Shown in pieces: positions 34,966 through 44,401 of a stretch of 64,000 nt of DNA. The stretch comes from Phocaeicola plebeius DSM 17135. GTDB lineage: Bacteria > Bacteroidota > Bacteroidia > Bacteroidales > Bacteroidaceae. Location: positions 89,720 to 153,719 of the forward strand of contig NZ_DS990135.1 in NCBI RefSeq assembly GCF_000187895.1. The letters are read 5' to 3'. Positions within the stretch are counted from its first letter, which is position 1. Each line of letters opens with the position of its first letter. The translations under genes were made by a program, and so were the position numbers. The notes beneath the pieces are model-generated. The model saw only the letters and a list, made by a program, of their open reading frames with translations. It had not been told where the DNA came from and did not search any database.

Positions 34966-35018
34966 ATTGATCTGATTTTATAGGTTGTCGTATTATGTGA
35001 TGGAGCAAATCTATGAGG

Positions 35019-36044
35019 TTACTGGCCGTCCTCCGTGGAGGAACAGATGCCACACGAGATTTTCAGATCATCGTTCCAATCCTTGTTTTCCGAAAGTTCG
35101 ACGTTCTTCAGTTTCCGTACCTTGTTGCGGAGTTCATCGTTACTCAGGCTCTCGACATCAGTCGTATCGCCATGAAAGTAACGATGCAGCCATAGAGTGT
35201 ACTTGTGCCCTTGTTTGTCGTTGTCAAAGATGCTCCGGAGCTCCTTTACCTGGTTCTTGTCAAGAATCAGGCGTAATAGCCTCATTTGTCCTTCCGTGAA
35301 TGTCCCTTCCGTAGATACATATACAAGATTGAGGTCGTTTCCGGAATGGCGTAATTGATAGTGGGAGATACAGTCTATAAATGACTCCCCAATGTAGAGA
35401 ATGTCTATCGGGCGGCTTTTGTCATGGTTGCTGGTCGCCAGACAGTCGAACTTGCCACCGATAATCCCTTTGAATGTTTCATTTCGTTGAGAAATGGCTT
35501 GCACACCGTTTTCATTGTACATCTTGATGCACACGTTGCGGTAAACACTCCCTTTGTTCTTTACCTCCCGGATAAAGAAAGTGTCTTTGAAGAACCGGCT
35601 TTCAATGCTTTCTTTCAGGATACCTCTTTTCTGGAGATAATTGCCCTTGTAGGGTTGTAGCTGGCTCAAGTAGAATTGAAGTTCGTCCGCTCTCATGCTT
35701 GTGTTACCTACTTCATACCGGCTTTTTTCGGGTGTCGTGATGCGGTTGGTGTTGATGTAGTTCTGAAGGATCTCCCCCACCTCGCGCAAGGACGGCATTT
35801 TTCCGGTTGTTTCAAATAGATGTTCCTGCATCAGATCCATGATACTGCGGCCACGCACGCTGTCACTATGCACGTCCCAATAGGTGTATTGGTTCTGCGA
35901 GTTCCGCTTGATGACGATGGTATGCGTTCCGTTGCTCATTTTGGGACAGGAGTTGGAAGAGCCTTCCACGATTTTCCATCCTAGTTCCAGCAGGAAATCG
36001 GGCAGAGAAATGGTTGTTTTTATCTGATTGAAATCGACTTTCAT
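35019..36044 (-). CDS. Toprim-domain protein (plasmid primase-like)
   Basis: 341 residues. The N-terminal part resembles a CHC2-like primase module without clear zinc ligands (SCPKMSNGTHTIVIKR, YTYWDVHSDSVRG). The C-terminal half has a Toprim core: YIGESFIDCISH (acidic Glu) and IFDNDKQGHKYT (DxD), then NKDWNDDLK. Proteins of this layout (TraP-like) are encoded in Bacteroidetes conjugation regions and may prime the transferred strand. Lies between two lipoprotein genes on the minus strand. Confidence 0.8.
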   Translation of the reverse strand: MKVDFNQIKTTISLPDFLLELGWKIVEGSSNSCPKMSNGTHTIVIKRNSQNQYTYWDVHSDSVRGRSIMDLMQEHLFETTGKMPSLREVGEILQNYINTNRITTPEKSRYEVGNTSMRADELQFYLSQLQPYKGNYLQKRGILKESIESRFFKDTFFIREVKNKGSVYRNVCIKMYNENGVQAISQRNETFKGIIGGKFDCLATSNHDKSRPIDILYIGESFIDCISHYQLRHSGNDLNLVYVSTEGTFTEGQMRLLRLILDKNQVKELRSIFDNDKQGHKYTLWLHRYFHGDTTDVESLSNDELRNKVRKLKNVELSENKDWNDDLKISCGICSSTEDGQ

Positions 36045-36179
36045 AACGTTGACTGGATTAGTTGAATCTCATTTTATCTGAGCTTAGATTATAAATGAGA
36101 AAGATTATCTTTCATAAAGATAAGAAATATCATCTAAATATGGAAGAGAAAGTATATGTTTTTTGATTCGTCTGCATTT

Positions 36180-36599
36180 TTATTTCAAGGTACTGTAAAC
36201 CAAATCAACAGTAGTGTCTATACCGGGAACGGCCTCCAACTGTTTGCTCTGGTTGAATACGCTTTCCCCGTCTTTTTTTATCTGCATGGTGATGATAGCA
36301 CTCTCTTTTGAATAGAGAATGCCTTGCACGGTAATTTGGCTGACAGGCTTTTCCGTGCTGTATTCCGCTTTATCGGTGAAACTCTCATCTACGGAAGCTG
36401 CGGAGGTACCGGTGCGTTCGTTCCTGAATCTCACGCCGTCAAGATTATATATATGCACACTGCCTTTGGGTGAGGAACCGGTTACGGCTACGGTGATGTG
36501 ATACATGCCGGCTTTGTCTGTTTCCGATTGGATTTCCTCTTTGTTGCATGAAGCGGCCAATAAGCAGGCTGCCGCTAATAATGAATGAATTTTTCTCAT
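36180..36599 (-). CDS. Putative lipoprotein
   Basis: 139 residues. Signal peptide with lipobox LLAASC (Cys18). The mature domain looks like a single beta-sandwich (VAVTGSSPKGSVHIYNLDGV ... ITMQIKKDG). No family recognised. It lies 22 bp after the coupling-protein gene, hence likely an envelope component made with the conjugation apparatus. Confidence 0.7.
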   Translation of the reverse strand: MRKIHSLLAAACLLAASCNKEEIQSETDKAGMYHITVAVTGSSPKGSVHIYNLDGVRFRNERTGTSAASVDESFTDKAEYSTEKPVSQITVQGILYSKESAIITMQIKKDGESVFNQSKQLEAVPGIDTTVDLVYSTLK

Positions 36600-36621
36600 G
36601 GTAGGATTCTTTTGTTGAATG

Positions 36622-38568
36622 TTATCGGATGATTTTTTGTTCTGTCTTGTGTGTCCCGGTTGGCGGAACTGCTGACTTTTCTTTTAATTTGTCCTCTATC
36701 TTTTTGAGGATGGCGTTGACATCTTCAATGATTTTGATGTAGTTCTGCTGGATAATCTCTTCCAGGATTTCCAGTTCCATCTCTTCTTTGCCGTTGCCCA
36801 GTTTGACCGGTAAGGAGAAACGGGGTATCTCCTTCTCTTCAAAACGGCACATATCCATCTGCACGCTGAAGAATGGCGGCTTGCCTCCGGCAATCTTGCC
36901 AATGAAGTGTCCGGCTGCTTGTCCGGCAATGTCCCTTGCCTTTAAGACTTTTTCTTTTTGCAGGCTCTCCGTGACACTGTTATTGCCACCGGCTTGGTGT
37001 GAATAAGATTCTTGCGCTTCTTTCTTCTCCCCAAGCAAGTTCTCGATGTCTTTGGCGGTCTTCTCATTTCCGGTCATACCGTAAGCCTGCGTTCCGCAGG
37101 AGGCTTTCAGGATGTTGGCACTTTTCTCTCCATAGTCCCTGACCGCTTGGTTGAAGTCCTGAACGGCGAGAATGGTAGCGACATTGTGCTTCCGGGCGGT
37201 TCCGATGAAAGTGTCAATGCCTTGCAACAGGATGGTCGGAAATTCATCTACCATGAATATGCTGGTCGCTTTGCCGGGATTGTTCATCTGTGACATCAAG
37301 ACGCTGCCGATGCAGGAAATAGCAGGGGAAACGGCTTCCTTGATGGTGGGCGCATTGCCTACGCATAACAGCGTTGGGTGTTCCTTGTTGGTTATATCCA
37401 AAGAGAACTCTTCTTCGGGAAGTGGCGACAACACCCAGAAGATGTATTTGTTGTTCAGGAGTACCAACGGAGTCTGTGCGGATGATACGGCTCCGGCTGT
37501 CTGCTGTTGTGCACCCAGTTTCCAGGCGGTCAGCATGGAGGACATGTTCAATGCGATTTCAGGATCTTCCGACAGCCAGTGGAATACTAGGTTGCTGTCA
37601 GAAAGGGCAAGGGCTATCACATGGGGCAGCGTACAGATACCAAGCTTCCTTTCCTTGAAACATTTATAGGCGATTGAATAGACGTAGTTGATGGCATTGT
37701 TGGCCCAAAAGTCGGTCTTTTCCTTCCAGCTTGCTTCCAGATTCTTCATCAGTGTCATGATGATATTGCGGATGAATAGCGATTCGTTTCCCTTTGACAT
37801 GTATTGCGGAGAAAGTACGTTCACCCTGACCGTGCGTGACATATCCACAAAGTTGATATAGGCGAAACGGGGTGTTTCCATCCCCTTGTTCCGGAAATGT
37901 TCGATGCTTCCGTATGCGATACGTGAGAGGATGGGTGACTTGTCCTTGGTGGGATCACCCTCCCAATCGTACACGAATCCGGCATAGTTGCGCTCGGCGC
38001 ACTGGTAGATGATTCCCTTGATCCAGCTCTCTGATTTACCGCTTCCCGGACCGCCGTCGATATAGACATTCTGCTGCGGCTTATGGATGACCAGCGGCCC
38101 GGAGGCGGTTTCAAAGCGGAAGTAGAAAGCCGATTCTTCCCGGCTTAACCCGAAAATGCTATCATCGGATTGGGCATGACGCCGGATGAAATAAGGCAGA
38201 GTCTTGATGACAAGCAGCGTGTACGCTACGAATAGAATGGGAAATACAAATAGGTTATACCACGCTGATAACCGGCTGAATCCGACAACCAGCATGGATG
38301 CCGTAACCAGTGTCATACTGGTGTAAACCCATTTCTTGTTTTCGTCTTTCACTTTGCCAACCGGAAAGAGAAAAGCGAGGCCTCCGATCAGGATAACGTA
38401 GAGAAACCGGAATAGGATATCCTTCTCCATCAGCCTTTCCCACATGGCCGGATTACGTAGTGGAGCGTATAATCCCGTAACGATAGCCCACTGAAACAGT
38501 ACGGCTGTCCCGATGAGCGTGGATAGCAGGATCAGGATGAATGACAGGTCTTTCTTCTCTCTTTCCAT
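36622..38568 (-). CDS. Type IV coupling protein (VirD4/TraG-like ATPase)
   Basis: 648 residues. Several N-terminal membrane segments (about 10-32, 53-70, 82-120), then the ATPase domain with Walker A GGPGSGKS (172-179) and Walker B IFMVDEFPT (around 440), plus an ALSDS/all-helical region between. This is the receptor that brings the relaxase-DNA complex to the channel. It is encoded downstream of the ssb and ArdC-like genes on the same strand, after the core channel genes. Confidence 0.92.
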   Translation of the reverse strand: MEREKKDLSFILILLSTLIGTAVLFQWAIVTGLYAPLRNPAMWERLMEKDILFRFLYVILIGGLAFLFPVGKVKDENKKWVYTSMTLVTASMLVVGFSRLSAWYNLFVFPILFVAYTLLVIKTLPYFIRRHAQSDDSIFGLSREESAFYFRFETASGPLVIHKPQQNVYIDGGPGSGKSESWIKGIIYQCAERNYAGFVYDWEGDPTKDKSPILSRIAYGSIEHFRNKGMETPRFAYINFVDMSRTVRVNVLSPQYMSKGNESLFIRNIIMTLMKNLEASWKEKTDFWANNAINYVYSIAYKCFKERKLGICTLPHVIALALSDSNLVFHWLSEDPEIALNMSSMLTAWKLGAQQQTAGAVSSAQTPLVLLNNKYIFWVLSPLPEEEFSLDITNKEHPTLLCVGNAPTIKEAVSPAISCIGSVLMSQMNNPGKATSIFMVDEFPTILLQGIDTFIGTARKHNVATILAVQDFNQAVRDYGEKSANILKASCGTQAYGMTGNEKTAKDIENLLGEKKEAQESYSHQAGGNNSVTESLQKEKVLKARDIAGQAAGHFIGKIAGGKPPFFSVQMDMCRFEEKEIPRFSLPVKLGNGKEEMELEILEEIIQQNYIKIIEDVNAILKKIEDKLKEKSAVPPTGTHKTEQKIIR

Positions 38569-38579
38569 GGCCGTTGCTG

Positions 38580-38921
38580 TTATTGGGGTTGTCCGGATGC
38601 CGTTCCGTCACCGCTCTCTTTTTTCTCTGCCTTTCCCAGTAACTCAATGCGTGAGACGGTCAGGCTGACGGATGGGATGTGGCTACCGTCATCCTTCTGG
38701 AATACATCGGCATACACATCGCCGCAGACATATACCTGTGTCCCTTTTTTCAGATACTCAAAGACTTTACTCTCGTAATTCACGAAACAGCATACCCATA
38801 GGGTCTGTTCCTCGTTGTTCACGTTCTTGTACTTGGTGGATACATGGAAGTTGAATCCTTTTCCGTTCTTGTTCTGCCGGGCATCCGCACCGACATAACC
38901 GATAATTTGTCCTGTAAACAT
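38580..38921 (-). CDS. ssb: Ssb-like OB-fold protein of the tra operon
   Basis: 113 residues from the ATG at 38921; an upstream ATG at 38963 would overlap the ArdC-like stop and add a basic leader. The OB-fold shows GQIIGYVGADAR, FNFHVSTKYK and WVCCFVNYESKVFEYLKKGTQVYVCGDV. It belongs to a different Ssb branch from the leader-driven ssb genes. It is placed between ArdC-like and coupling-protein genes, fitting a role with DNA entering or leaving by conjugation. Confidence 0.85.
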   Translation of the reverse strand: MFTGQIIGYVGADARQNKNGKGFNFHVSTKYKNVNNEEQTLWVCCFVNYESKVFEYLKKGTQVYVCGDVYADVFQKDDGSHIPSVSLTVSRIELLGKAEKKESGDGTASGQPQ

Positions 38922-38940
38922 AATGATGGTTTTTAAAAGT

Positions 38941-40134
38941 TTATAATCCGAGCTGTGGCTCATTCATATTTTTCATGGCTGGCTCCGCTTCCATGGAAGG
39001 CAGCGAAATGCCGAAAGTGCTGTGTAGCGTTTCAAGGTTGTCGGCTGTAGGATGGTTTGCCGCAACACTTTCCAATAACCGTGATGAAGGGGTAAAACCT
39101 TCGTTTTTCATCTGCTCCAATACCGGACGGTTGTCTTGCAGGACGGCCTGCGTGAACCGTTCCTCCGGTGTGAGGTACTGTTCCATCCGTGCGGTATGTT
39201 CCTGAATCATATTGCTGGCTTTTCCTACATCGGCAAGGATGTTGTAGATGAATTTGGGATCTTCTTTCAAGGCTCCCAGCCAGTTTTTTAGATACATGGC
39301 ATTTTCTTCCCGGATATGGGTGGATATTCCCAGGCTTTGCCCGACGGTAGCGGAGGTGAGTTCGGCAACCAGTTCCTCTTTGGCATATTGCTTGTCTCCG
39401 AAAATCACGCCTTTTTCCCGGTTCAGATGCTCAGGTTCTCCAGTCGAGTGCGCCATCTCATGCAGTAGTGTGGAGTAGAAATTCTCTCCGTCCTTAAACT
39501 GCCCCTTCAGGGGTACGACGATATGGTTATCTTCTCCCCTTGCATGGTAAGCACTATTTCCTTCCTTGGAATAAATGGGGCAGATCCATTGCTGTTCCCG
39601 TACCATCGCATCAATCAGAGGCACGGTGAGCATCCCTTGCTCGTCCTTGATGGCCGGTATCTTGAATTGCTCCTTCAATGCTTCCCATTTCTCCGGTTTC
39701 GTTTCCTGAAGATTGGTCTGCTGTACGTTGAACACATTGTATGTCTTCAGAAACGGCGTGACCTTATATTCCTGCTGCTCGTTTTTATCCAGGTTCTTAT
39801 ATACGTCGAAAGGTATTTTCTTTCCGTTCTTGTCTCTTACTGAGAAATTCCAGTAAATGACTGGGAATGACTTTTCTCCTTTCAGTATGTTAAGGCCGTT
39901 GTCTTTGGCTTGCATGAAGGTCATATAGACCGGCAGGCTGTACTGCTCTTTTTCCGAAAGTAGAAACAACATGAAGGAATTTACTCCGTTGTAGGTTCTT
40001 CCCTCGATATTTTGCGGAAGTCCCCCACCCTTTATCCCGAACCAAGGCTTTTGCCAGTTGTCTTCCACCTGCTTTATCTTTTCGATCATCAGTTCGGCGA
40101 AACGCTGTAATGCTTTATCACTTGCTGTATCCAT
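38941..40134 (-). CDS. ArdC-like antirestriction protein with zincin domain
   Basis: 397 residues. The N-terminal ArdC/DUF1738 ssDNA-binding domain (FAELMIEKIKQVEDNWQKPW, NGVNSFML, FPVIYWNF) is followed by a zincin-like metallopeptidase domain with H225-E226-x2-H229 (HEMAHSTGEP) and a downstream EELVAE. A C-terminal extension of about 100 residues has ankyrin-like VLEQMKNEGFTPSSRL. ArdC proteins protect incoming single strands from restriction. The gene contains one copy of the 14-bp motif (39949-39962). Confidence 0.88.
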   Translation of the reverse strand: MDTASDKALQRFAELMIEKIKQVEDNWQKPWFGIKGGGLPQNIEGRTYNGVNSFMLFLLSEKEQYSLPVYMTFMQAKDNGLNILKGEKSFPVIYWNFSVRDKNGKKIPFDVYKNLDKNEQQEYKVTPFLKTYNVFNVQQTNLQETKPEKWEALKEQFKIPAIKDEQGMLTVPLIDAMVREQQWICPIYSKEGNSAYHARGEDNHIVVPLKGQFKDGENFYSTLLHEMAHSTGEPEHLNREKGVIFGDKQYAKEELVAELTSATVGQSLGISTHIREENAMYLKNWLGALKEDPKFIYNILADVGKASNMIQEHTARMEQYLTPEERFTQAVLQDNRPVLEQMKNEGFTPSSRLLESVAANHPTADNLETLHSTFGISLPSMEAEPAMKNMNEPQLGL

Positions 40135-40137
40135 GAT

Positions 40138-40323
40138 TTATTGGTATAGATTTCTGTTCTCGTAATCAAGCAGCCATTCTCTGGCCGTTTGGTTGTTTGT
40201 CTCTTGCTGCTTGGCAGCCATCTCTTCTTGATAGGCTTGTGCAAGCTCTTCCTGTGCAAGTAGAAACTCTAAGTCACTGATTTCTCCTGCAATGTTTTTC
40301 TGTACTAATTCATCGTAATCCAT
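40138..40323 (-). CDS. Small acidic protein
   Basis: 61 residues, highly acidic and Gln-rich (EFLLAQEELAQAYQEEMAAKQQE), predicted helical. No family recognised. It sits 3 bp before the ArdC-like start and 18 bp after the DUF3945 gene, so it is in the operon. Confidence 0.65.
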   Translation of the reverse strand: MDYDELVQKNIAGEISDLEFLLAQEELAQAYQEEMAAKQQETNNQTAREWLLDYENRNLYQ

Positions 40324-40341
40324 AATTCCTGATTTTTTAGG

Positions 40342-41814
40342 TTATAAGTCATTGAAAGCCCGGTTGATGGTGCTGGCTATCGGACGGGCCATTTCCTTGC
40401 TGTTGTCGGGTTTGGGTGTGCTGGCCAGTTTGACATCTCCCAGTGTCTTTGTGCTGCCTTCCATCCCGAAAATCTTTTGTACGGCTATCAGTGTGTTGGC
40501 TTGCACACCCGTTTCACGCATCCGGGTAAGGTCTTCTTGAGTGAGCCGGTACCCTTCTTTCTGTATCTCTTGGATGACATGAAAGTTGTCGGTCTGTGCG
40601 GCATCCAACAGACGTGCGGCCTGCCTTTCATGTTCGCCCTGTTCTTCCGGCTTGGTGCCGAACAGCTGGATGACTTCATGGGTTTGCCTTTCATCCAGAC
40701 CGTGTTCCTTACCGATTCCTTTGATAAACTCTTCACTGGGTTTATATCCTTCCTCTTTGAGCTTCCCGATTTTTTCAAAGTCATGTTTGCCCACCGCTTC
40801 CTTAAACTCGGCTTCCATATTGCGCCCCTCTTCGTGTTTTTGCTCTTTTGCAGCTTCTATGTTGGCCGCATGGGCTTCCAGTTTGGGGGTCATGGCCTTG
40901 ATCAGCTCTTGTGCCTTGCCGGGAGTGATACTCTGTATGTTCTGTATCATGACTCCTTTCCTGTCATCCGTCAGTTGGATGTCGGCAATGAAGTAGCCTT
41001 CCGGACTGTGCAGCAGCTTGTTCTCCAGTGCATGGCCGTTGGCGAGCAGGTATTTGTCGGCTTTGGTTAACTTGTAGCCGCCATATTCGCTGGTCTGCCC
41101 GATGATGTCGGGAATCTTGATTTCCTGGTTGGTGCGCAGGATGACGGAGTTCAGATCCCGGTCAACTTGCAGCAGGATGTCCTTCTTATTTACGGTGATG
41201 GGTACGATGTCACCGGCAAGCAGCTGTTCTTTCTCTTTCTTGCCCAACTTCTTTCCCAGCACCTTGTCCGGGATAACCAACGCCTCTTTGCGGTAGAATA
41301 CGGAGATTCCGTCATCGTTGAAACGGAGCTTCCCCGGTTTGCCGTGTATCTCCATCAAATCAGACATGACACCCTTTTCCAGCTTGGTGCCTTTCCCGTC
41401 GAGGATGTTCCCTTGCTTGTAGGCGTATTCATAGAGCGACTGTCCGGTGTAGCATACCTTCAGGCGATGGTCGATGACGGTAAAGCCGTCCTTGTCATGT
41501 CCCTTCAGGTTCTCCCACCGCTTGATGCTGATGCCATCCTTCTCCAGCTCGGCGACATATTTAGGATCATTGGCACGTTCCTTGTCAAAAAGGGCGGATA
41601 CACGTTCTTTTGATTGGTCACGAAGGCTTTCATCGTACTTTGCTCCGGCTTTTTCCCTGATTTCGCTTACGCTCATGCTCAGCTCTTCCCCGTCTTTGCG
41701 GAACCGGAAATATCCGTCCCGGTATTCGGTCTGATAGCCCAGTGATTCGGCGATGCCGCCGAACTGTCCCACGTTGTCGAACATATAGGTGTCTAATGCT
41801 TCTCTCAGTTTCAT
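40342..41814 (-). CDS. DUF3945/DUF4099-type protein
   Basis: 490 residues. The central YKLTKADKYLLANGHALENKLLHSPEGYFIADIQL matches the DUF3945-like repeats common on Bacteroidetes conjugative elements. The N-terminus resembles mobile-element helper domains (LGYQTEYRDGYFRFRKDGEELSMSV). The C-terminal third contains repeated KLKEEGYKPS / EIQKEGYRLT units. Function unknown; it overlaps traN by 4 bp. Confidence 0.78.
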   Translation of the reverse strand: MKLREALDTYMFDNVGQFGGIAESLGYQTEYRDGYFRFRKDGEELSMSVSEIREKAGAKYDESLRDQSKERVSALFDKERANDPKYVAELEKDGISIKRWENLKGHDKDGFTVIDHRLKVCYTGQSLYEYAYKQGNILDGKGTKLEKGVMSDLMEIHGKPGKLRFNDDGISVFYRKEALVIPDKVLGKKLGKKEKEQLLAGDIVPITVNKKDILLQVDRDLNSVILRTNQEIKIPDIIGQTSEYGGYKLTKADKYLLANGHALENKLLHSPEGYFIADIQLTDDRKGVMIQNIQSITPGKAQELIKAMTPKLEAHAANIEAAKEQKHEEGRNMEAEFKEAVGKHDFEKIGKLKEEGYKPSEEFIKGIGKEHGLDERQTHEVIQLFGTKPEEQGEHERQAARLLDAAQTDNFHVIQEIQKEGYRLTQEDLTRMRETGVQANTLIAVQKIFGMEGSTKTLGDVKLASTPKPDNSKEMARPIASTINRAFNDL

Positions 41815-42923
41815 GGCTGTGGCTTGTATAAGGGTTCTGCGGAAAGGATGTATTCGTTCAACACGGCCAGCTTGATGTGCCGCCCGCCGTTTCGCTCGTA
41901 AATCTCGATCTCGAATACCTTATCATCGGGTATCGTGAATTTGTCGAAACCAAGTATCAGCCGGTTCCGGCTCTTGCCCTTGATTTTCGTATCAAAATCT
42001 TTCTGATAGATAGGTTCGATGGTCGTTTCTTGCTGGATGGCGTTCTTGCTCTTCTTTTGGTCACGCTGGAAACATTTGACAAACTCGATGTCGTAGTCGA
42101 TGTATGATTTGTTTTTCAGGTCAAAGATGAAAAACATGAAGTCCTCATGCACATACAGATTGGCCATTGACAACTCAAACTTGTTCTCGATGACCCCCAG
42201 GCTGTAGATGTTGCGCTTCTTGGTGCGCAGCTCTTGGATGCATCTTTCCATTTCCTCGCTGTTCACATCCACATGGGCGGTATATTTGCGCTGGTCATCA
42301 AAATTGTAGGTGAATACGGAGGTATTGCCCCGTTTGATGGTGATGTGGTAAGTGTTCATGGCCTTATCCACCACAAACAGGTTGGAATATGCCACGGCAT
42401 CTTTGGCGGTTGATACTTTCAACTGGTTGTTGTAGGCGGCCAGAGTGAAGGACACCTCGTTGCCGGGCGTTCCGTAAGCGATGTCCTCCGGAAAGAAGAA
42501 CTCGGCCAGATGGAGGTCGCTGACTTCTGCCTGATAGTCATGGTGCTGCCATTTCCCGTTGTCCTCGTAAATGTTCGGGTACGAATCCGTGCCGCCTTCG
42601 GGAAGGTAGCGGATGTGATAGGTGTAAACGCTTCCGTCGATGCAGACTACGGTCAGGTTGGTCTCTTCGGTGAATCCTTCCGCTTGCGCCGAGAGCCTGA
42701 CGATATGGGGCGCCTCTTCTACCCGGCTGGCCATGACAAGCTCCTGTTCGCCGATGGCGATATCAGATACTTGCACAGGAAATACCAGGTGTTTCACACA
42801 GTCGAAAGAGATAAAGATGTCTTTTTGGCTGATGGCTTGTTTCCGGGGAGTGCCGTTTTCCTGAGCGAAGAGCGGCAGACTGCACACAAAGCAGTAAAAC
42901 AGTAGATAAATATATTTCTTCAT
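41811..42923 (-). CDS. traN: Conjugative transfer protein TraN (VirB9-like)
   Basis: 370 residues. Sec signal (LLFYCFVCSLPLFAQ), then the DUF4138/TraN periplasmic beta domain (HLVFPVQVSDIAIGEQELVMA; ANLYVHEDFMFFIFDLKNKSYIDYDIEF; NRLILGFDKFTIPDDKVFEIEI). In Bacteroidetes transfer systems TraN is the VirB9-like outer-membrane-core partner of TraM. Gene order TraK-TraM-TraN matches known elements. Confidence 0.9.
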   Translation of the reverse strand: MKKYIYLLFYCFVCSLPLFAQENGTPRKQAISQKDIFISFDCVKHLVFPVQVSDIAIGEQELVMASRVEEAPHIVRLSAQAEGFTEETNLTVVCIDGSVYTYHIRYLPEGGTDSYPNIYEDNGKWQHHDYQAEVSDLHLAEFFFPEDIAYGTPGNEVSFTLAAYNNQLKVSTAKDAVAYSNLFVVDKAMNTYHITIKRGNTSVFTYNFDDQRKYTAHVDVNSEEMERCIQELRTKKRNIYSLGVIENKFELSMANLYVHEDFMFFIFDLKNKSYIDYDIEFVKCFQRDQKKSKNAIQQETTIEPIYQKDFDTKIKGKSRNRLILGFDKFTIPDDKVFEIEIYERNGGRHIKLAVLNEYILSAEPLYKPQP

Positions 42924-42935
42924 GTTGTCGATATG

Positions 42936-43121
42936 TTAAACGGTTCTTGAAAAAAAGGCGGTGAATACGGTAATGCCCCATAGAAGAAGCAGGGTAATGC
43001 CGAAAGAAACGGTCAGCGGACGGATTTCTTTAAAGGCTCGTCCGTTCCGGCGTGATACGTAGATCCGATAGCCGAAAAAGACCGCTGACAGCGCAAGCAG
43101 GTAATTGAGAATGTCTATCAT
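42936..43121 (-). CDS. Small membrane protein between TraM and TraN
   Basis: 61 residues with two hydrophobic segments (about 4-20 and 38-57). It overlaps traM by 4 bp. Its position suggests a small channel component, but I do not recognise a family. Confidence 0.65.
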   Translation of the reverse strand: MIDILNYLLALSAVFFGYRIYVSRRNGRAFKEIRPLTVSFGITLLLLWGITVFTAFFSRTV

Positions 43122-44401
43122 AATTTGTCTATCAATGTTTGAAGGGGATGATTTTTCTTGTTCGTTTTCTCTTGTTCCATTTGCTCATAGAGCTTCTGTA
43201 ACTCCGCTTGCACGGCTTGCCTACGCAACTTCGATTCCTGACTCTCTTCTTGGATATACATTTCGTAGTTGGACTTGAGATGTACCTTCACTTGTGAGAG
43301 GCTCATGTTCAAGATTTGCTTGGCTACCTGGGTGGTGGCGTTGACTACGCTGGTCACTTCGCTGGCCATCGTGCCGATGGAAGAGAGCGGCATGTCAATG
43401 TTCTGTACAAGACCTTGTTCCATACGCTTGGCTGCACTGGCTTTCAGGTTATTGGGCAGGTTCAAACCTTCCATGGCATCATTGTCGAAGACAACCACCG
43501 ATACGGGATTGAGGTTGTCTCCTACCTTCAGGTTGCTGACTACCACATCGAGGCGGTTGGCTCCCAAAGTGGCGATACCGTAAAACAGCGTGTTGGCCGG
43601 TATCTTCATGCCGGATAGGGTTACGTCCTGAAGCAACCGCATCCGTACCGTACTGCCCGTGACTACGGTCTGGTCGCCGTGGATGCAAGCCCTGAAGAGG
43701 TTGCTGTTTCCCGGTGCGGAGGTCGGTTGGCGGCGTACCCGCTTGCCGTTTTCGGCATGGTAGATCGGGCCTTTTTGCATCAGGCTGTCGGCGGATGGAT
43801 GGCCGGAAGGGTTGGCAGCGGCTTTCTCCGTTTTTCCCTCTTGGTCATAATTGACAATCCGTTCATACATGCGCTTGCGGTATTTGTCGGATTCTTCCAG
43901 TTCCTTGCGGATGCGTGAGTTCTTCTTGGCTTCCCGGATAATCTCGTTGAGCGCCTGCTCGTCCTCCAGTCCGTCCAGTTGGCTTTCCAGCTGATGAGAG
44001 AAGCGTCCGTTCCGGCCACCTCCGTATTCTGCCATGACTTCGCTGTACGGATCGTTCTGCATACGGCGGATGCGCTCCAGTGTGGCACGGTCATACCGCT
44101 CCTGCTGGTTTTGCAGCTCGAAGTAAAAATCAGATCCTTTGACCTGAGACTCTTTCAGGATGCGTGCCTTCTCCTGCTCTTCCAGTTTGTCCTGCTTATA
44201 GGCTTCCATCTTGTCGTTCACCTTGTCGGCCATTTCCGACTGTGGTTCCAAAAAGGCTTGCGAGGCGGCCTGTCTGTCACTCCCTGACGGCACGTTCCCG
44301 TCCTCACGGATGAAGAATACATAAAGGAAGAGGATGCCCAGGATTACCGGGATGGCCATCAACAGCTTGTTCTTGTCTTTGATAAGTTTATTCGGTTCCA
44401 T
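43118..44401 (-). CDS. traM: Conjugative transfer protein TraM (VirB10-like)
   Basis: 427 residues from the ATG at 44401 (the open frame extends to 44506 inside traK). One N-terminal membrane anchor (KLLMAIPVILGILFLYVFFI), a long coiled periplasmic region, then the TraM C-terminal domain (FRACIHGDQTVVTGSTVRMRLLQDVTLSGMKIPANTLFYG). VirB10-like proteins span the envelope and sense ATPase energy. Overlaps traK by 14 bp. Confidence 0.9.
   Translation of the reverse strand: MEPNKLIKDKNKLLMAIPVILGILFLYVFFIREDGNVPSGSDRQAASQAFLEPQSEMADKVNDKMEAYKQDKLEEQEKARILKESQVKGSDFYFELQNQQERYDRATLERIRRMQNDPYSEVMAEYGGGRNGRFSHQLESQLDGLEDEQALNEIIREAKKNSRIRKELEESDKYRKRMYERIVNYDQEGKTEKAAANPSGHPSADSLMQKGPIYHAENGKRVRRQPTSAPGNSNLFRACIHGDQTVVTGSTVRMRLLQDVTLSGMKIPANTLFYGIATLGANRLDVVVSNLKVGDNLNPVSVVVFDNDAMEGLNLPNNLKASAAKRMEQGLVQNIDMPLSSIGTMASEVTSVVNATTQVAKQILNMSLSQVKVHLKSNYEMYIQEESQESKLRRQAVQAELQKLYEQMEQEKTNKKNHPLQTLIDKL

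Noticed and set aside
42510..42905. 131-codon plus-strand frame opposite traN
   Set aside because: Shadow of traN, which has a signal peptide and TraN family motifs.
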